A stretch of DNA of 64,000 nt from Cadophora sp. MPI-SDFR-AT-0126 (taxonomy: Eukaryota > Ascomycota > Leotiomycetes > Helotiales > Ploettnerulaceae): the NCBI GenBank assembly GCA_020747065.1, contig JAGMVK010000029.1, forward strand, positions 124,001 through 188,000, in the 5' to 3' direction. Below the pieces are notes generated by a model that was given only the letters and a program-made list of their open reading frames with translations, was not told the origin of the DNA and searched no databases. Position 1 is the stretch's first letter. Every line of letters starts with the position of its first letter. Position numbers and translations under genes: made by a program. This document shows, one piece after another, positions 34,310-46,221 of this stretch.

Positions 34310-36734
34310 ATGGCGTCCCGAACGGTCTTTTTCTTGGGTCTCGGTACTGCTCTTCAATTTCGCTATGCTCAAGCTCACACCCAAGTATTTGACGACATCT
34401 TGACAGCTCATACGGACCCACCCTACTGTTCAAGCTGGTACGCTGCAGATACAGATTTTGTCGCTTGCTGTACCTACAGTGACACTCTGACGACCGGTCT
34501 CGGTCCTGGCCATGTCTCTTCGCCAGCTTGTTATGCTAGCGCATCTACATGCACTGGGGTTGCACCAGCTATGTATGAATGGACAGTAATTGACGGTAGC
34601 ATATCCATTGCCTGTTGAGCATCTTCTGATGCTGCGCTCAGATATTCTGACAACTCTTGATCCTGTGGGGCCAGCCCCAGTACCAGCGGTGATCACTGCA
34701 CAACCACTGCCCACGACTCCACCACAAACCACTGATCCCGTTGCATCGACTCAACCTCTCGTATCTGCCTCCTCAACGCCACCAACTACTAGCGTTCCAT
34801 TGTCAGAGCTGTGTAGCGATCCAAAATGGAAACCATCTCCAGAAAACTGGGAGGATGCCAATGTCGACACAGAACTTGCGAATCGGTGGACTAGCACAAC
34901 TGCGGCACGCGGATCAGCGACATTTGTTGACTGGATCTCTCAATCATTTGTCGATCGATCCAGGAATCAACAGTGCGGTATTGGTCTGATAGCTACATGC
35001 TCCATGCCGGATTGCCAAGGTCAGTACTTCTGGACTGCTTCCGAGAAACCTCTAACCAGAACTCAGCTTTCCAAGCGGCGGATGGGCCTCGATGGGTCTA
35101 TTTCGTCCGGGTAAGTCTGGTTGAAATGAATACAATGTTCAAAAACCTGAAGGTAAGGTAAGACAAGCATACAATCTGAAGTATAACTCACATACTTCTC
35201 AGACATCGACAACAGAAGCAGAAACCGACTTGAGCTCAGTACTATCCGGAATGGCTGCCAACTTTTTCCCCTGGAAAGATCCTAAGACCATCTCCGGAAA
35301 GGTTCTCCCAATCGTTCAAGCTGTTGTATACGGAGCACTATCGATGGTTCCAGGCATGAAAGTGGTCAGGATTTCGGGGAGCTGGCTGTCAAACGGATCT
35401 CACGTATTGTGGATGGAACCAAAGAAATGACCAGTGCAGGGTTCTCGATCGCAGCTTCCAGTGGAACATCCAAGTAGTAAGTGAGATCATCCAATACGTC
35501 TGATAGGACGACAGAATTCAGTTTGCTAACAAGGCACAGCGATCACCAGAACTTGGCAATGTTATCAAGACATCAGCTGATGGTATGAGAACTGGCTTTG
35601 AGTCTTGGGCCAAGACCTTGTTCAATGGTGAAGCAGATGTCACTGGGAAGACCATACTGTGAGCAGCTTCTAACTTCATCAATTTGAATTGCTTTCCCAT
35701 TAGTCGTCCTAATAACATTGTATCTAGGGATTATCTAAATTCTGGAAGATTTACTTTCCATTACAACATTCCTTCTTCGTGGCTGACCAAAGCGTTCTTC
35801 CAAATCCAAGTGTCCAAGTTAGTCAACCAGCAATGGTCGTAAGTATAACGAGGGATCGGTTCACTAAATAATAGCTCTTAACGAATAGCATGGCTAACGT
35901 TGACTTCCTGGATAGAAAGGACAATTCGAAAGTCTCTTCTCACACCTTCGTGATGTGTGCAAATGCGACCGACTCACCATGCAACGATGATTCTCGATTC
36001 AGCGAGAATGGACGAGTATGCTGTCTTTACAGGTAATCGGAAAGAAGCTGAGAGTCCATCTATTATTCTGATTTATTTTGATAGTATGGATCATGACGGC
36101 AAATATGTTTCCCAACCAGCACTCAACAAATTAGTTGACCCTCCCTACAATATCTCGTCATCTGTATGTCTGTGTATAATGGAACCCATTTCTCAGTACT
36201 GATTCGGGTCATATAGGACATCACAGCATCATCGCTGCATTCCTATCTCTCAGGCGGTTTGAGTATGATGAAAGAACTCTGGCCAGCAGAATCGAAGAGT
36301 CCATTTCCGCGGACCAAGATAATTCTTTCCTAGGTCAAGGGGCCAAGTTCGAAGGTATAATTTCACCTGTCTTTGATTTCATGACTATCATTAATGTTGC
36401 GAACTCTAGGAGTATGGACACTTCCTGTTTGGGACGTTGGCACACACAGTGACTGGATAGCGGATTACGCTACCGAAATGAAACCCTGCTGTTGCGGTAT
36501 GTTTCCAATCCTGTAGTGCTTACTCGAAGAAGGCACCTAATGCTTTACATAGGAATTGGCTGCGCTGAAACCAAGTCATTCTTGGACGCAGCCGGCCTCA
36601 AAGGAAAAGGATATGCGCAGAAGGGCTACGATAGACAATATCCTAGCTTTACTTCATCTACGAAGACGAGGGCGGAGAGAGGAGGAGTCTTGTTTGGTTT
36701 CTTAATGTTCGCCATCATTCTCCTAATGCCTTGA
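34310..36734 (+). CDS. Secreted, GPI-anchor-like protein of unknown function; frame apparently broken
   Basis: Starts with a signal peptide (MASRTVFFLGLGTALQFRYAQA) and ends in a hydrophobic tail GVLFGFLMFAIILLMP after a small-residue stretch, which suggests a GPI-anchored wall or surface protein. Likely exons: 34310-34595, 34642-35019, 35067-35152, 35203-~35370, then ~35390-35475, 35541-35659, 35728-35838, 35889-36031, 36083-36159, 36217-36355, 36411-36500 and 36552-36734. The N-terminal third is Cys-containing with a Pro/Thr linker. The middle contains YFVRVSLVEMNTMFKNL and DLSSVLSGMAANFFPW. The frame shifts near 35365-35480 and again near 36250 with no convincing intron (segments readable only by moving one base), so the gene may be a pseudogene or contain sequence errors. 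No function can be assigned. Confidence 0.6.
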
Positions 36735-37366
36735 TCTCTGGAAGCGAGAGTAGAGGGGACGGCAGGCCTTGGAAGAATAATCTGTATGAGGCTGGTTTGC
36801 AAACTGTCGGCGTGCATGTCTTGATAGATGTTTCGTGAATGCTTCAGTACCTCGGGGTTGTCGTATTTCTGCCGTAGTATAGCGCAAAAATTATGCAGCT
36901 AAACTTTTCGCGGAGCTATCAGATTGTTCTTGTCATCTTGCCCCAGAAGATTCTACTATTTACCGTTTGACCCAAACCCAACAGCATTGCCGAACGAACT
37001 CTAGTGTTGCTGCTCGAACAGCGAATAGACACTTCGATTGCTACGAGTTGAAGGTGAATAATATGTTCAAGATAACTCAATATTTTGAAGTGATGGCCGA
37101 GAGTATGTTTGAAGCAAAATTGCGATTTGGGTAAACGAGTGTTTGCATATGCCAGCCTTACACAATGTGTAGAGCTGTATCTAATTACTCGAAGCGATCT
37201 CCTTTCTTAACCACCAGCTCATCTTGCAACCGGCGAATAATGAATGATGTATCCTCAGTCATTGATCCCGAGACAAATTTCCAGGACAAAGCTTTGTATC
37301 CACACCATTAAATGATTGAAACTTCCCTTGATCATACGTTCCTCTTAGACAGCCTTAATCCACCAT
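36735..37366. other. Convergent intergenic region 36735-37366
   Basis: 3' flanks of two predicted secreted-protein genes. Nothing else recognised. Confidence 0.5.
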
Positions 37367-38482
37367 TTAGGAGGCATTCTCACATTGACTGATGTAAGAG
37401 TCCTCATTATCGGGGTCTTGATACGGTGTGTCGTTATTGAGACTCATGTACCCTCCAGTGGAGCGAGCGCCTCCATCATCGTTGTCGACCAGGTCGAAGC
37501 AATGGATACCAGTCTGGCTCCACTCATCATTTCCATTCATATCGTTCTCAATATGGTCGATGATCCCTCCATCGTTCCCCTCGGCAATCTCATCATTGAT
37601 GTTTTCATCGTGGTAAAGGTAATCAGCCCAAAGACTGCCGGTGCCAGTGCCTTCGTTGGCAGACTCCTGATTGTCTTGACGCTTGAACTTGTTGGAAGCA
37701 TCGGCTGTACGTGGCTAGGTTTCATAAGCTTCCAGAAGAAAACAATTGGGAATTGGAGCCTGAAATGCCTGTACAGAAATGTGGTGAACATTCTTTCCAC
37801 CCTTAGTGTTGCGGTTCTGGTAGAACAGGTTGAAGCAGCCGGGTTCATAGCAGTCGTGGTAAGCAGCCAGAATAGGTGCACCATCACCAGCCGAAAAGTT
37901 GGCTAGCATTTGAACAGTTGGGCTGAGACCAGGACCACCATGTGGGAAGTGAGAAATCAAGGCTTGAGGTGTCTTGGGGTCGATGCCTCGGATATCAAGG
38001 TCACGTTTACCGTTGTTATTTGGCTGGAGAGCACGGAAGGTTCCTGCAAGCAATGCAATTGCGGCACCACCAATAGCAATACCACAAATGATGGTCTTGG
38101 AGGTTGGTTCAACATCGACAGTACAGGCAGTATTGGCAATGGTTCCTATGTTCTAGTCAGTTATGATACTTCTTTCCACAGCAAGACTCTTGAAAACGAT
38201 GCGAGATGAAAACAAGACAGGACGAAAGGCCTTTATAGATAGGAGATATGGGAAACCAGTCTGGAGATTGGTCATACCGAAAGTAGTGAGGACGAGACTG
38301 AAGAGGCCCAGGTTGACCCTCTTAATCAAGTCGGCTTGATCGAAGTACTCTGCTACAGGAGATGCTTCTCTGATGGCAAGACTGGTGGATGAAGTAGTCG
38401 GGGCAGCAAGAATCATGCCAAGGCCTGCCAGGCATAGCAGAGAGACAGGCCCACAGCTAGCGAAAACTTGAGTACGAACCAT
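37367..38482 (-). CDS. Secreted cysteine-containing protein of unknown function
   Basis: Exons 38482-38278, 38145-37775 and 37714-37367 (GT-AG, in phase) give 307 residues. The N-terminus is a good signal peptide (VSLLCLAGLGMILAAP). The mature part has six cysteines and three dibasic KR sites (LIKRVN, NGKRDL, KFKRQD) that Kex2-type proteases could cut. A Gly/Ala/Ile-rich hydrophobic segment (ICGIAIGGAAIALLAGTF, about 83-100) could be a membrane helix. The C-terminal 100 residues are Asp/Asn-rich. No family recognised. An overlapping frame from an ATG at 38652 could supply a different N-terminus (with its own hydrophobic segments), but the signal peptide favours 38482. A secreted effector or wall protein is a guess. 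Confidence 0.7.
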
Positions 38483-40525
38483 GGTGTTGGTTCATGATGT
38501 TCGGGATCGTAAGCGAAAGTATGGATGAGAAGGTAAGTAAGGGCACAGGAAAGGGCAGCTTGGGCAATTTGATAGCCAGTGTTGCTCCAAGGACCGCTTG
38601 TTCTGGACGCTTGCTGTACAGACTGAATGGTGCTGAGGTCTTTGGTGGCCATTGATGAAATGAAAGAAGAATCTGCCAATTATATATTTCTGAGATTTTT
38701 GAATTGTCGATGACGCACGTTGAGGAAATGGAAGGATTTACGAAGTGTTGAATATGCGCAGGAGCGGCACAGAAGAACGAAGCAATTCGCAGATGCAGCT
38801 ATCTCTTAAGTCTTACCGAGCAAAGTCTTTCTGTATAGGTCGAACTATTTAGCCGCCAACGAACCAGAAGCTTGTTCTGGACAAGCATCATGTTGATCTT
38901 CCCCCCAAGGACGGGCTAAGTCTTTTAGAGAAGCTTAGCTGAGCCTCCCCTTACCAATTGGAAACTCGAACCGTGTCACGGTATATCTGATTATCATGTC
39001 AAAGCTTTCAGTTGTGCGTAAAAGAACGAAAATCCACAAATCTCAAGGAGGAAGATCATCGCGTTCATTCGTATTCGACATTTGGCACCTTCTCTTTCAG
39101 ACCAAGCTGGTCCTTTTGGACGGGGCTACCTGCATCTTACCACTGGCGTATATACATCATTGCCGAGCATTTTATCTTATGACATAACTGGGCGATTTTT
39201 TTACATCTCAAATTTTGTTTATCGGGAGTATAATGTAAGTAGATGATATCTGCCGAATTTGGCTACGAGGAACATGGTGATTGTATCTTCTTGGATATTG
39301 AGTAGAGCTGGGTTATTGTACAGTGCCTAAGTTACTGGATTGAGACAACCTCAAGCATCAGGTAGTCTGCTGTAGCATCGACCTTCGGTCCTGACATTGT
39401 TTAGCATCGGCTGAGTGGATATCGAGCCCTGCAATATCTGACAGTGCCACAGCCGTGACTAGCAGGCTAGCCCCAAAGTTTATGAATAAGCTTCTCCAAG
39501 CCGGGACCTAAGCCGTCGCAGTAACTTTTCCAGTCCTAGTTCCTTTCCAAGGGCGGCACAAGTTCAACACTGTCGGATTCGTAGAGTCTTCCGAGGCAAC
39601 TAGTCTCCCGGCTATGCCCCCACTTCAGAATCAAAACTCAGCGGATCTTCGGATTTCAGGAGTTCAGGAGAAAGATAGAGAGCTTTAGAAGAAAAGAATG
39701 GGATATATCTAGCGGGAAAGCCGTGGCTTATGTTCGTCAACACAATATCTCAGCGCGAATGGCGACATGTTTTGAACAAATGCAGTTTTGCATGATAAGT
39801 TACCCGTCAAATGAAGTGTGTGAATTAGCATCTTGGTGCTAAACCTCGAGCAATTTTGATCATGGATGAATGGAAAGAATCACTAGAAAGGATTGGTTGT
39901 GCCGGCCCTGTTGCCATGTGTTAGGAATGAGCGCTTGCATGACAGGATGTCCGAGGCTCTTCGGCCAATGCCTCATCCCATGTGAGATCAACAGCAACAT
40001 CAACTTGTTGGGACTTTGAAAACGATGCTATCGATATGATGTCAGCCATTAAGCAAGTACAATCTTCTTCGGTAGCGCGTATCATTGTGAACTCACCGCA
40101 CCTCCTGATAGTCAGAGCTTATCCCGAACTCATACAGCTAATTCATCTGCGCCGTAATCCAGAAGTAGTTTGATGCATGCCGGCAATTTCAAATCCAGTT
40201 GTTCCATGAAATCCGTTACAAATACTAATGAAGTGCATGAGGGGTTGGCTCCATGGATGATGCCATTCAGTCGATCAGGAAACCGGTGAGGCGACGAAGG
40301 AACATTGGTATCGTATATTAGACTATACTGAATTCTCCTTCTGACTTGTTAGTTGAGCACTGATACGCGTTTGGTTGAGATGCATCTATTTCCAGACAGA
40401 CTTCTAGCAAACAAAGCCGAAACGCCCCAAACCCATGTTTGGTACTTTTTTTTCAACAGCATGTCCCCAAATCACGTTGCGAAAAGAGGACAACAAACAA
40501 TAATTGCTCCGAAACATATCTCACT
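38483..40525. other. Long gene-poor stretch 38483-40525
   Basis: About 2 kb with only short frames (38996-39187, 39982-40173) lacking domains or splice partners. No repeat or RNA gene recognised. The first 200 bp are the promoter of the secreted-protein gene. Confidence 0.5.
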
Positions 40526-41423
40526 CTAAACCTTCTGGGCATCACTGACGTTGGCAAAATCCAGCCTGTCCACCCCACTCACTTCCCCACTGAACGGACA
40601 AACACCAACCTTGGTAGGCGTCTTCGATCCCTCATTCTCATCCGCTTCCTCATCAGGATCGACAAGAATCTTCTTCCCATGCAGATACCCCTCCTTCTCC
40701 ACAACAATGTCAGCTTCCTCAACGGCAAAATCGGACCCATCACGCAGATGCCATTTTGCGAACAAGTCGTTCTGAATCCAGATGATTTTCCCGAGTGCTT
40801 TGACGAGGGCTGTTTTCCTGTGGAGAGAGAGCTTTGGGTGAGATAGAATAGCTTCGGTCATGATGTCTTGAATGAAAGCAAGACAAACACCCAAGTGGAT
40901 GTACTCGATATGCAATGGATGGGCTCGTCCTAGGCCAACGTGCATCATTCTGGATAGTCCGTAAGTTTCGAATATTTATCAGTGTATGTTGCGACTTACC
41001 CCACTTTATCCAAGTACTCCCAGAACTCCATTTGAGTAGGATCCGAGCAGAGCTTGATCAGATAGGCTTTCAAGAACATTTTCCGATGTAAAATTTGAGG
41101 GCTGTCTTCGCTGAGAGTGGCATCCATTGGGCCCTCGAAACTCGTACTTCTGGTCTGGAAGGCTCGAGCGGTGATATCATATTGCAGTAACTTCTTGTAA
41201 ACGATATTGACAACCGCCGGAATGAGAGCCTTGATATACTTGGCTCCAGAGACCAGAGCATTTACATCCCCTTTGACTCTGAGTCAGTAGTGTTAGGGCA
41301 CGAAACTGAAAGATACTTACTGCTACTGAAATCAAGAAAACTATGTAGGTATTGAATCCGAGCTTCCAGACTCGTATGAAGCTCCTCCCGAGAAATATGC
41401 TGCATTGGGCGTGCACTTGCCAT
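40526..41423 (-). CDS. Protoglobin-like (globin-sensor fold) protein
   Basis: Exons 41423-41321, 41276-41000 and 40949-40526 give 267 residues. The helical pattern follows fungal protoglobin-domain proteins: an N-terminal helix with ARIQYLHSFLDFS, then KYIKALIPAVVNIVYKKLLQYD, then HRKMFLKAYLIKLCSD, then the likely proximal-histidine helix MMHVGLGRAHPLHIEYIHLG (His130), then a long helix ILSHPKLSLHRKTALVKALGKIIWIQNDLFAKW. The last 70 residues are an acidic extension. Heme binding is expected from the fold but not shown by sequence alone. The acceptor of intron 1 was placed at CAGAG because the nearer CAG gives a stop. Confidence 0.8.
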
Positions 41424-42428
41424 CCTGGTCGCGGAAGCTGGCAGCTCGAATTCGACTTAGAACAGAACAATACCAGGGGCTATCCTAAGATCTGTGAGAC
41501 CGAAAAATCGAATTGGATTGAGAAATGAGAGGAAGATGAGTATCTCAAATCTGTATTTATTGACCTTTATGGATATATCAATTTTCGGAATCACATCACC
41601 AGGTCGCGGGAGTTTGAGGCAACATCAGATTTGTGGTCTGATTTGTGGCACAATGAGATGAGCTCGGCAACCACCAGCCCAGCCACACCCGCAACATGCA
41701 TCATTAAAGCGGAGATCTGTACGACATTTGTTTGGTCTCGAGTCGCATGCGTCACAGCGTTTAGTTATCTGAATTGTTGAGTTTTTGGTTGGAACATACG
41801 ATGCGAGAAAATGGCAAGGTGGGGTTCGGCGGGGTATTGTTGTCCTCGCTAAATCTCAGCGCAATCAGTGATGGTCACTGGAAAATGATGAGCTTCACCA
41901 ACTCTCGCTTATTTTTCAGGGCTTGGACAGCCTGAAGTTTCGAGCCGAATTGATGATTCATTGACAACGCTCTGAGTGTATACGGAAATAAAGTCGCATT
42001 TAAGCCTGTGTCATAATCCTCAGAACTATCCCCTATGCTTTGGCGGTCTTTCTATAAGTAGCTGGTGAGTGCTGTTGAAGTGTTGTAAATGCAGCTGAGA
42101 CGACCACCAAAAGTGGGTGTTGCTTCGCAAGTTGTAGCAGAGGACAACTATTCAAACTGCGTAGCTTTTGTGGATGACTTCTATGCAACCTCCTTAAAAA
42201 TTACGTCATTTGACACTGTGCATGAGGATATAGGAACTTGTTGGGACTGCAGTGTACTTTAGACTCAGGAAGTTACGTGTTCCCGCGTTAACGGCGGGCA
42301 TTATTTTCCGCATGAAAGTCACTGGACACAGACACATGCGACTTTTGGGAGTCGAAACATTCTTTCTCCATTCGATGGGTTCAACCTAAACTACTTTTGT
42401 GTTACCATGGTGTGGCAGACTTTCAGGC
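41424..42428. other. Intergenic 41424-42428
   Basis: Promoter of the globin-like gene and 3' flank of the MFS gene. No gene or repeat recognised. Confidence 0.5.
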
Positions 42429-44154
42429 CTACAACGTGTAACGGAACGTGGGGCTCTTATCTCCCAGGTCAGCCAATTCTTCATCTGTCAGCCCTTCTGC
42501 CTCTCCACTGCGCTCTCTCTTCGCATTGATCCGTCCATAGTTCAGCCTTAGTGCGACACATGCAAAGAGACCCAAAGTCACAAATCCGATTTCCAAGCCA
42601 TGCCCAAGCAGATATTTCGGTCCATCCACGCTTCTGTAAAAATTGCTCGCCATCGCTCCTCCCAGATTGCCAACTCCAATCTGGAATGCCATTCCCGCTG
42701 CTCTCTTATAGCTACCAGCAAGGTTGTTGCTAATCCAAGTGATATTACCAGGGAAGGCTGGATAGATGCCACAAGTCGCGATGAAGACCCCAGCGTAGAC
42801 GACGCCAGGAACTCCGCCGTGAGCAGAACCCGAGATAGCCATGATAAATCCGATGAGAATGGCAAGCATAGGGCAGAAGACATAGGGCCAGCGCGAGGCA
42901 CCGCGTTTGGCGGCTTTGTCGGAGCACCAGCAGACGATGACAGCAAGGACTGCAGCGGTACAATAGATTGGAATCGTGAGGAGTTGTGCCGTGGTAGAGG
43001 TATAGCCCAGCTGTTTGATAATTGTGGGTAGGAAGAGTGAGATGCCGTAGAGAGGGCAAACAATTCCCCAGTACATGAGGAGACTAAGGTACAGTTGCCA
43101 GTCGGTCAGGGCTGTCTATCATTAGCACTAGTCCAAAAATGTCGCTGATACAATGGGTGCGTACCTTTAGTAACATATTTCCATTCAAAGTGCTCCGTCT
43201 CAGCAACAGCTCGCCCGCTCTTCTTACTACCTTGGTACTTCAAGCGGTGGACAACCCACGCCTTCTCTTCAACGCTCAGGAATCCAGCAGTATCCGGGAA
43301 ATCGTAGAGCAAGAAATAGGCTGAAAACGCTACTGCAACGGTCAAGAGGCCTTCGAGGATGAAGATCCATTGCCAACCCGCTCTGCCACCTACACCATCC
43401 ATTTTGGCGATAGCATAAGCGAGCAAGCCGGAGAAAGCGCCTGCGACGCTCGCAGCGCTGAAGAAGAGACCCTGGCGAAACGCAAGTTCTTCGGTGCAGT
43501 ACCTGCCTGGGATTAGTAAGATGAGATATTGAGGGGCAAGATTGAAACTTACCACATCGTCAAATAATAAGCAACACCTGGATACAAACCAGCCTCTGCG
43601 ATACCCAGGAACAATCTCGCAATGAGCAACCCATGATAGTTGTGCACCAATCCCATGAGGGTCATGACCGAACCCCATGCGACCATAATACTGGGTAACC
43701 AGATAGACGGCCTAAAGCGTTTGAGAAGTAGATTGGACGGGATCTCGAAGGCGCAGTAGGTGAAGAAGAACACGGTCGCGCACAAATTGTATTGTTGTCC
43801 GGTGAGCTTCAAGTCATCTTGCATGCCTTGGATCTTAGCATTGCCGATGTTGCCACGATCCAAGAAGGAGAGCAAGTACAGGACAGCGAGCATTGGGATG
43901 AGGCGGATGTCCATTTTGCGGAGGGTCTTTTTTCGGTCCACCATGGACGTGTCGACACCGTTGCCAGACCAATTGGGATCATGGACATTCTTAGATGCCT
44001 ATTGAGCTATGTTAGCAATCGCTCTAATGTAATCTGGATATTGACTTGCGGGAACTTCGTTCTTGGTAGCGAACTCATCGTTTGCGTAGACGACTTTCTC
44101 GTCTTCGACCTCGGACGAAGCCTGTTGGCGGGGACTTTTGAGCGACATCGTCAT
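42429..44154 (-). CDS. MFS transporter, anion:cation symporter (ACS/Dal5-type) family
   Basis: Proton-coupled uptake of an organic anion or vitamin-like solute at the plasma membrane. Exons 44154-44050, 43998-43553, 43502-43165 and 43111-42429 give 523 residues. Family marks: LRKMDIRLIPMLAVLYLLSFLDRGNIGNA at the first TM (quoted in part), FEIPSNLLLKR, RLFLGIAEAGLYPGVAYYL, and EGLLTV before the central loop. About 12 TM segments; the last exon ends with a short polar tail. Intron 1 (44049-43999) uses a GC donor (CCC|GCAAGT), since a GT donor cannot keep the frame with a good consensus. It shares a 607-bp divergent promoter with the dehydrogenase-family gene. Substrate unknown. Confidence 0.9.
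43999..44049 (-). other. GC-AG intron in the ACS transporter gene
   Basis: 51 nt, donor GCAAGT, acceptor CAATAG, phase 0. It lies in the polar N-terminal tail, so an alternative weak GT donor nine bases upstream (GTTCCC) would also keep the frame and lose three residues. Confidence 0.65.
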
Positions 44155-44761
44155 GATATATCACCGAGTCTACAGGAGATATAGATAGAATGCGTTTGAC
44201 GAAAGGTCTTTGGAAGGCAGACAGCCTTTAATATAGGTATCAATTGGCCCTGGCTTCCCCGCAAAGATGGGGTTTATCCCCAGACTCATCCATTCTCAGC
44301 GCCATGCAACTATGAACCCACTTCTGACATCCTGGTATTCTCGAACCTGGACGAAGGGGACCCCGCCTCTGGAGTGACAGCTATCCATCATTTTATTGGG
44401 CTTGATCCATTGTATTGAGTGGATCAGGAAAATGCATTGAGGTGTTGAGGACGGAAAGTGAGGGGTGTGCCGTGTGGGCAACGGTTGGTGCGGGCAGTGA
44501 GGGCGGTGGGGGCAAAGACAATGTGCGGGCAGCATCTTGAATGGCTGACTTTCTGCCCAGTCCTGGACAGCCATCTCAATCCACCACTTCCGTCATTTTG
44601 GACAACTAGTGGCTCGGAAATGGCAAGAAGATGGGAAATATTTACTCGATCTCATTGTGCACAACAACATGGGTGTTCTCTTAGTAGGCTAATTTGTTTT
44701 CTCATGATAATTCATCACAAAGATTAAATTTATTTCTAAATCTTGACCTTTCTAAGTGAAG
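44155..44761. promoter_or_regulatory. Divergent promoter with G4/C4 inverted repeats and CCCCGC sites
   Basis: Separates the ACS transporter (minus) from the dehydrogenase-family gene (plus). Contains TGGGG-TTTAT-CCCCA at 44268-44282, GGGG-A-CCCC at 44356-44364, and CCCCGC at 44257-44262 and 44361-44366. CCCCGC fits the CreA consensus (reverse of SYGGRG). C2H2 regulators typically bind such G-rich cores. Confidence 0.55.
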
Positions 44762-45774
44762 ATGAGAAACGCAGTTGCAATCCTGGGTGCAGGAACTCAG
44801 GGAAGGCGGCTCGCTTACATGTGGTCGAGTCGAGGAAGACCAGTCCACCTGATTGATCAAGCACCAGCTGCCTTGGAGGGAGCACTGAAAGACATTGAAA
44901 CCTTCAGGAACACGGTTGGGAAGAGCGATGGACATCAAGGTGGAACAATTTCGACATTTTGTGGAGAGAAATTGGGCGAAGCATTGAATGGTGCTTGGTT
45001 GGCTGTCGAAGTATACGACCCCGTTCTGGCAGTGGTATTTGGTATTGACAACACACAGAATGTTCCCGAATCTTTGAAAGTAAAACGTTCTGTAATCCAG
45101 CAGCTGGATGAGATGGCGGATGCGGAGACAATCATTGCGTCAAATTCAAGTAGCTTCACAATTCAGGAGATCATCGAAAGCTTGGACTTGAAGCATGCCT
45201 CACGATGTATCAGCTTGCATTCATGTCAGTAGGAAGCTTCCGAAATTTCATTTACATACTAATCCAGAGATGTTCGCTAAAATTGGAGCTCAGACTGGCC
45301 ACCAGAGACCCCAGCGATCGAAGTCATGGGTTCATCCATCACTAAGTCAGAAATCATCTCTCGGCTCATGGGAGAATGCAAAAATCATGGATTTGATCCA
45401 TTTCATGTCAAGAAAAACTCTAATGGCTACATTTACAATCGGTATTGACTCCAATGCATTTATCAAAACACATTCATGAAGCTGACGGGAGTGGCAGAAT
45501 TTGGGCAGCGATCAAGCGTGAAGCTTTATTCGTAGCAGCTGAAGGAGTTGCAACTCCAGCAGAGATAGACGCCATCTATAAATCCGTGCTCAAGACACCT
45601 AAGGGGCCATTTGAGCAAATGGACACTGTAGGACTGGATGTTGTCAAGGATATTGAGGAGCACTATGCTGAAAATAGAGAATCACTGCCACAAGAGCCTC
45701 GAGATTTATTGGCTCAGATGATTAAAGAAGGAAAATTGGGAGTTAAATCGGGCGAGGGGTTCTATAAATACTAA
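44762..45774 (+). CDS. 3-hydroxyacyl-CoA dehydrogenase-family oxidoreductase
   Basis: NAD-dependent oxidation of a hydroxy group, on a CoA thioester or a related hydroxyacid such as carnitine or gulonate, since all belong to this family. Exons 44762-45224, 45294-45441 and 45498-45774 give 295 residues. The Rossmann nucleotide-binding motif AILGAGTQGRR (Gly9, Gly11, Gly14) opens the protein. The family serine motif ASNSSSFTIQEI and the catalytic-histidine region LHSYWPPETPAIEVM follow; the usual HFFNP is replaced by HSYWPP. The C-terminal domain has NGYIYNRIWAAIKREAL and the family ending GVKSGEGFYKY. Length is normal for a single-function enzyme. The HSYWPP variant points away from ordinary beta-oxidation enzymes, but the substrate is unknown. 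Confidence 0.87.
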
Positions 45775-46221
45775 TCCAATTTAATGTATACATTTACGTG
45801 TTGGGAAATATTTTCTACCCAGATTCCATGAAGTGGTCCAAGCGAACAATTATGAGCCTGTGAACATTACTTGAAGTCCAGTCGTATAACATAGAACTTA
45901 AGTGAGACACTTTGAGATATGTAATTTCCCTAAGCTCAACTTTAAGTATTAGGTCAATGACCAGCAAATTTTACAGTACTTCTCTACTTAACTGATGCTC
46001 TGGCCTTCTCAACGATGTTGCAGCCACATGTGGCGCAAGACTTGGCGTTGCCGAACTACCCCGCACTTTTTGACATGCTTCTACAGTTGTGCCCAGATAT
46101 CATTCGGTCCATGCGGAAGAAATCTCGATATTTACACGTATCATCAAACTTGATCTGAAGCATGCCTTTATAATTTGAATGGGATTCTATCTCAGATCTA
46201 CTTGGCCCTCGAGGAGTTGAA
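45775..46221. other. Intergenic 45775-46221, promoter of the C2H2 gene
   Basis: 447 bp. One CCCCGC (CreA-type) site at 46059-46064, 158 bp before the start codon. No gene recognised. Confidence 0.5.
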
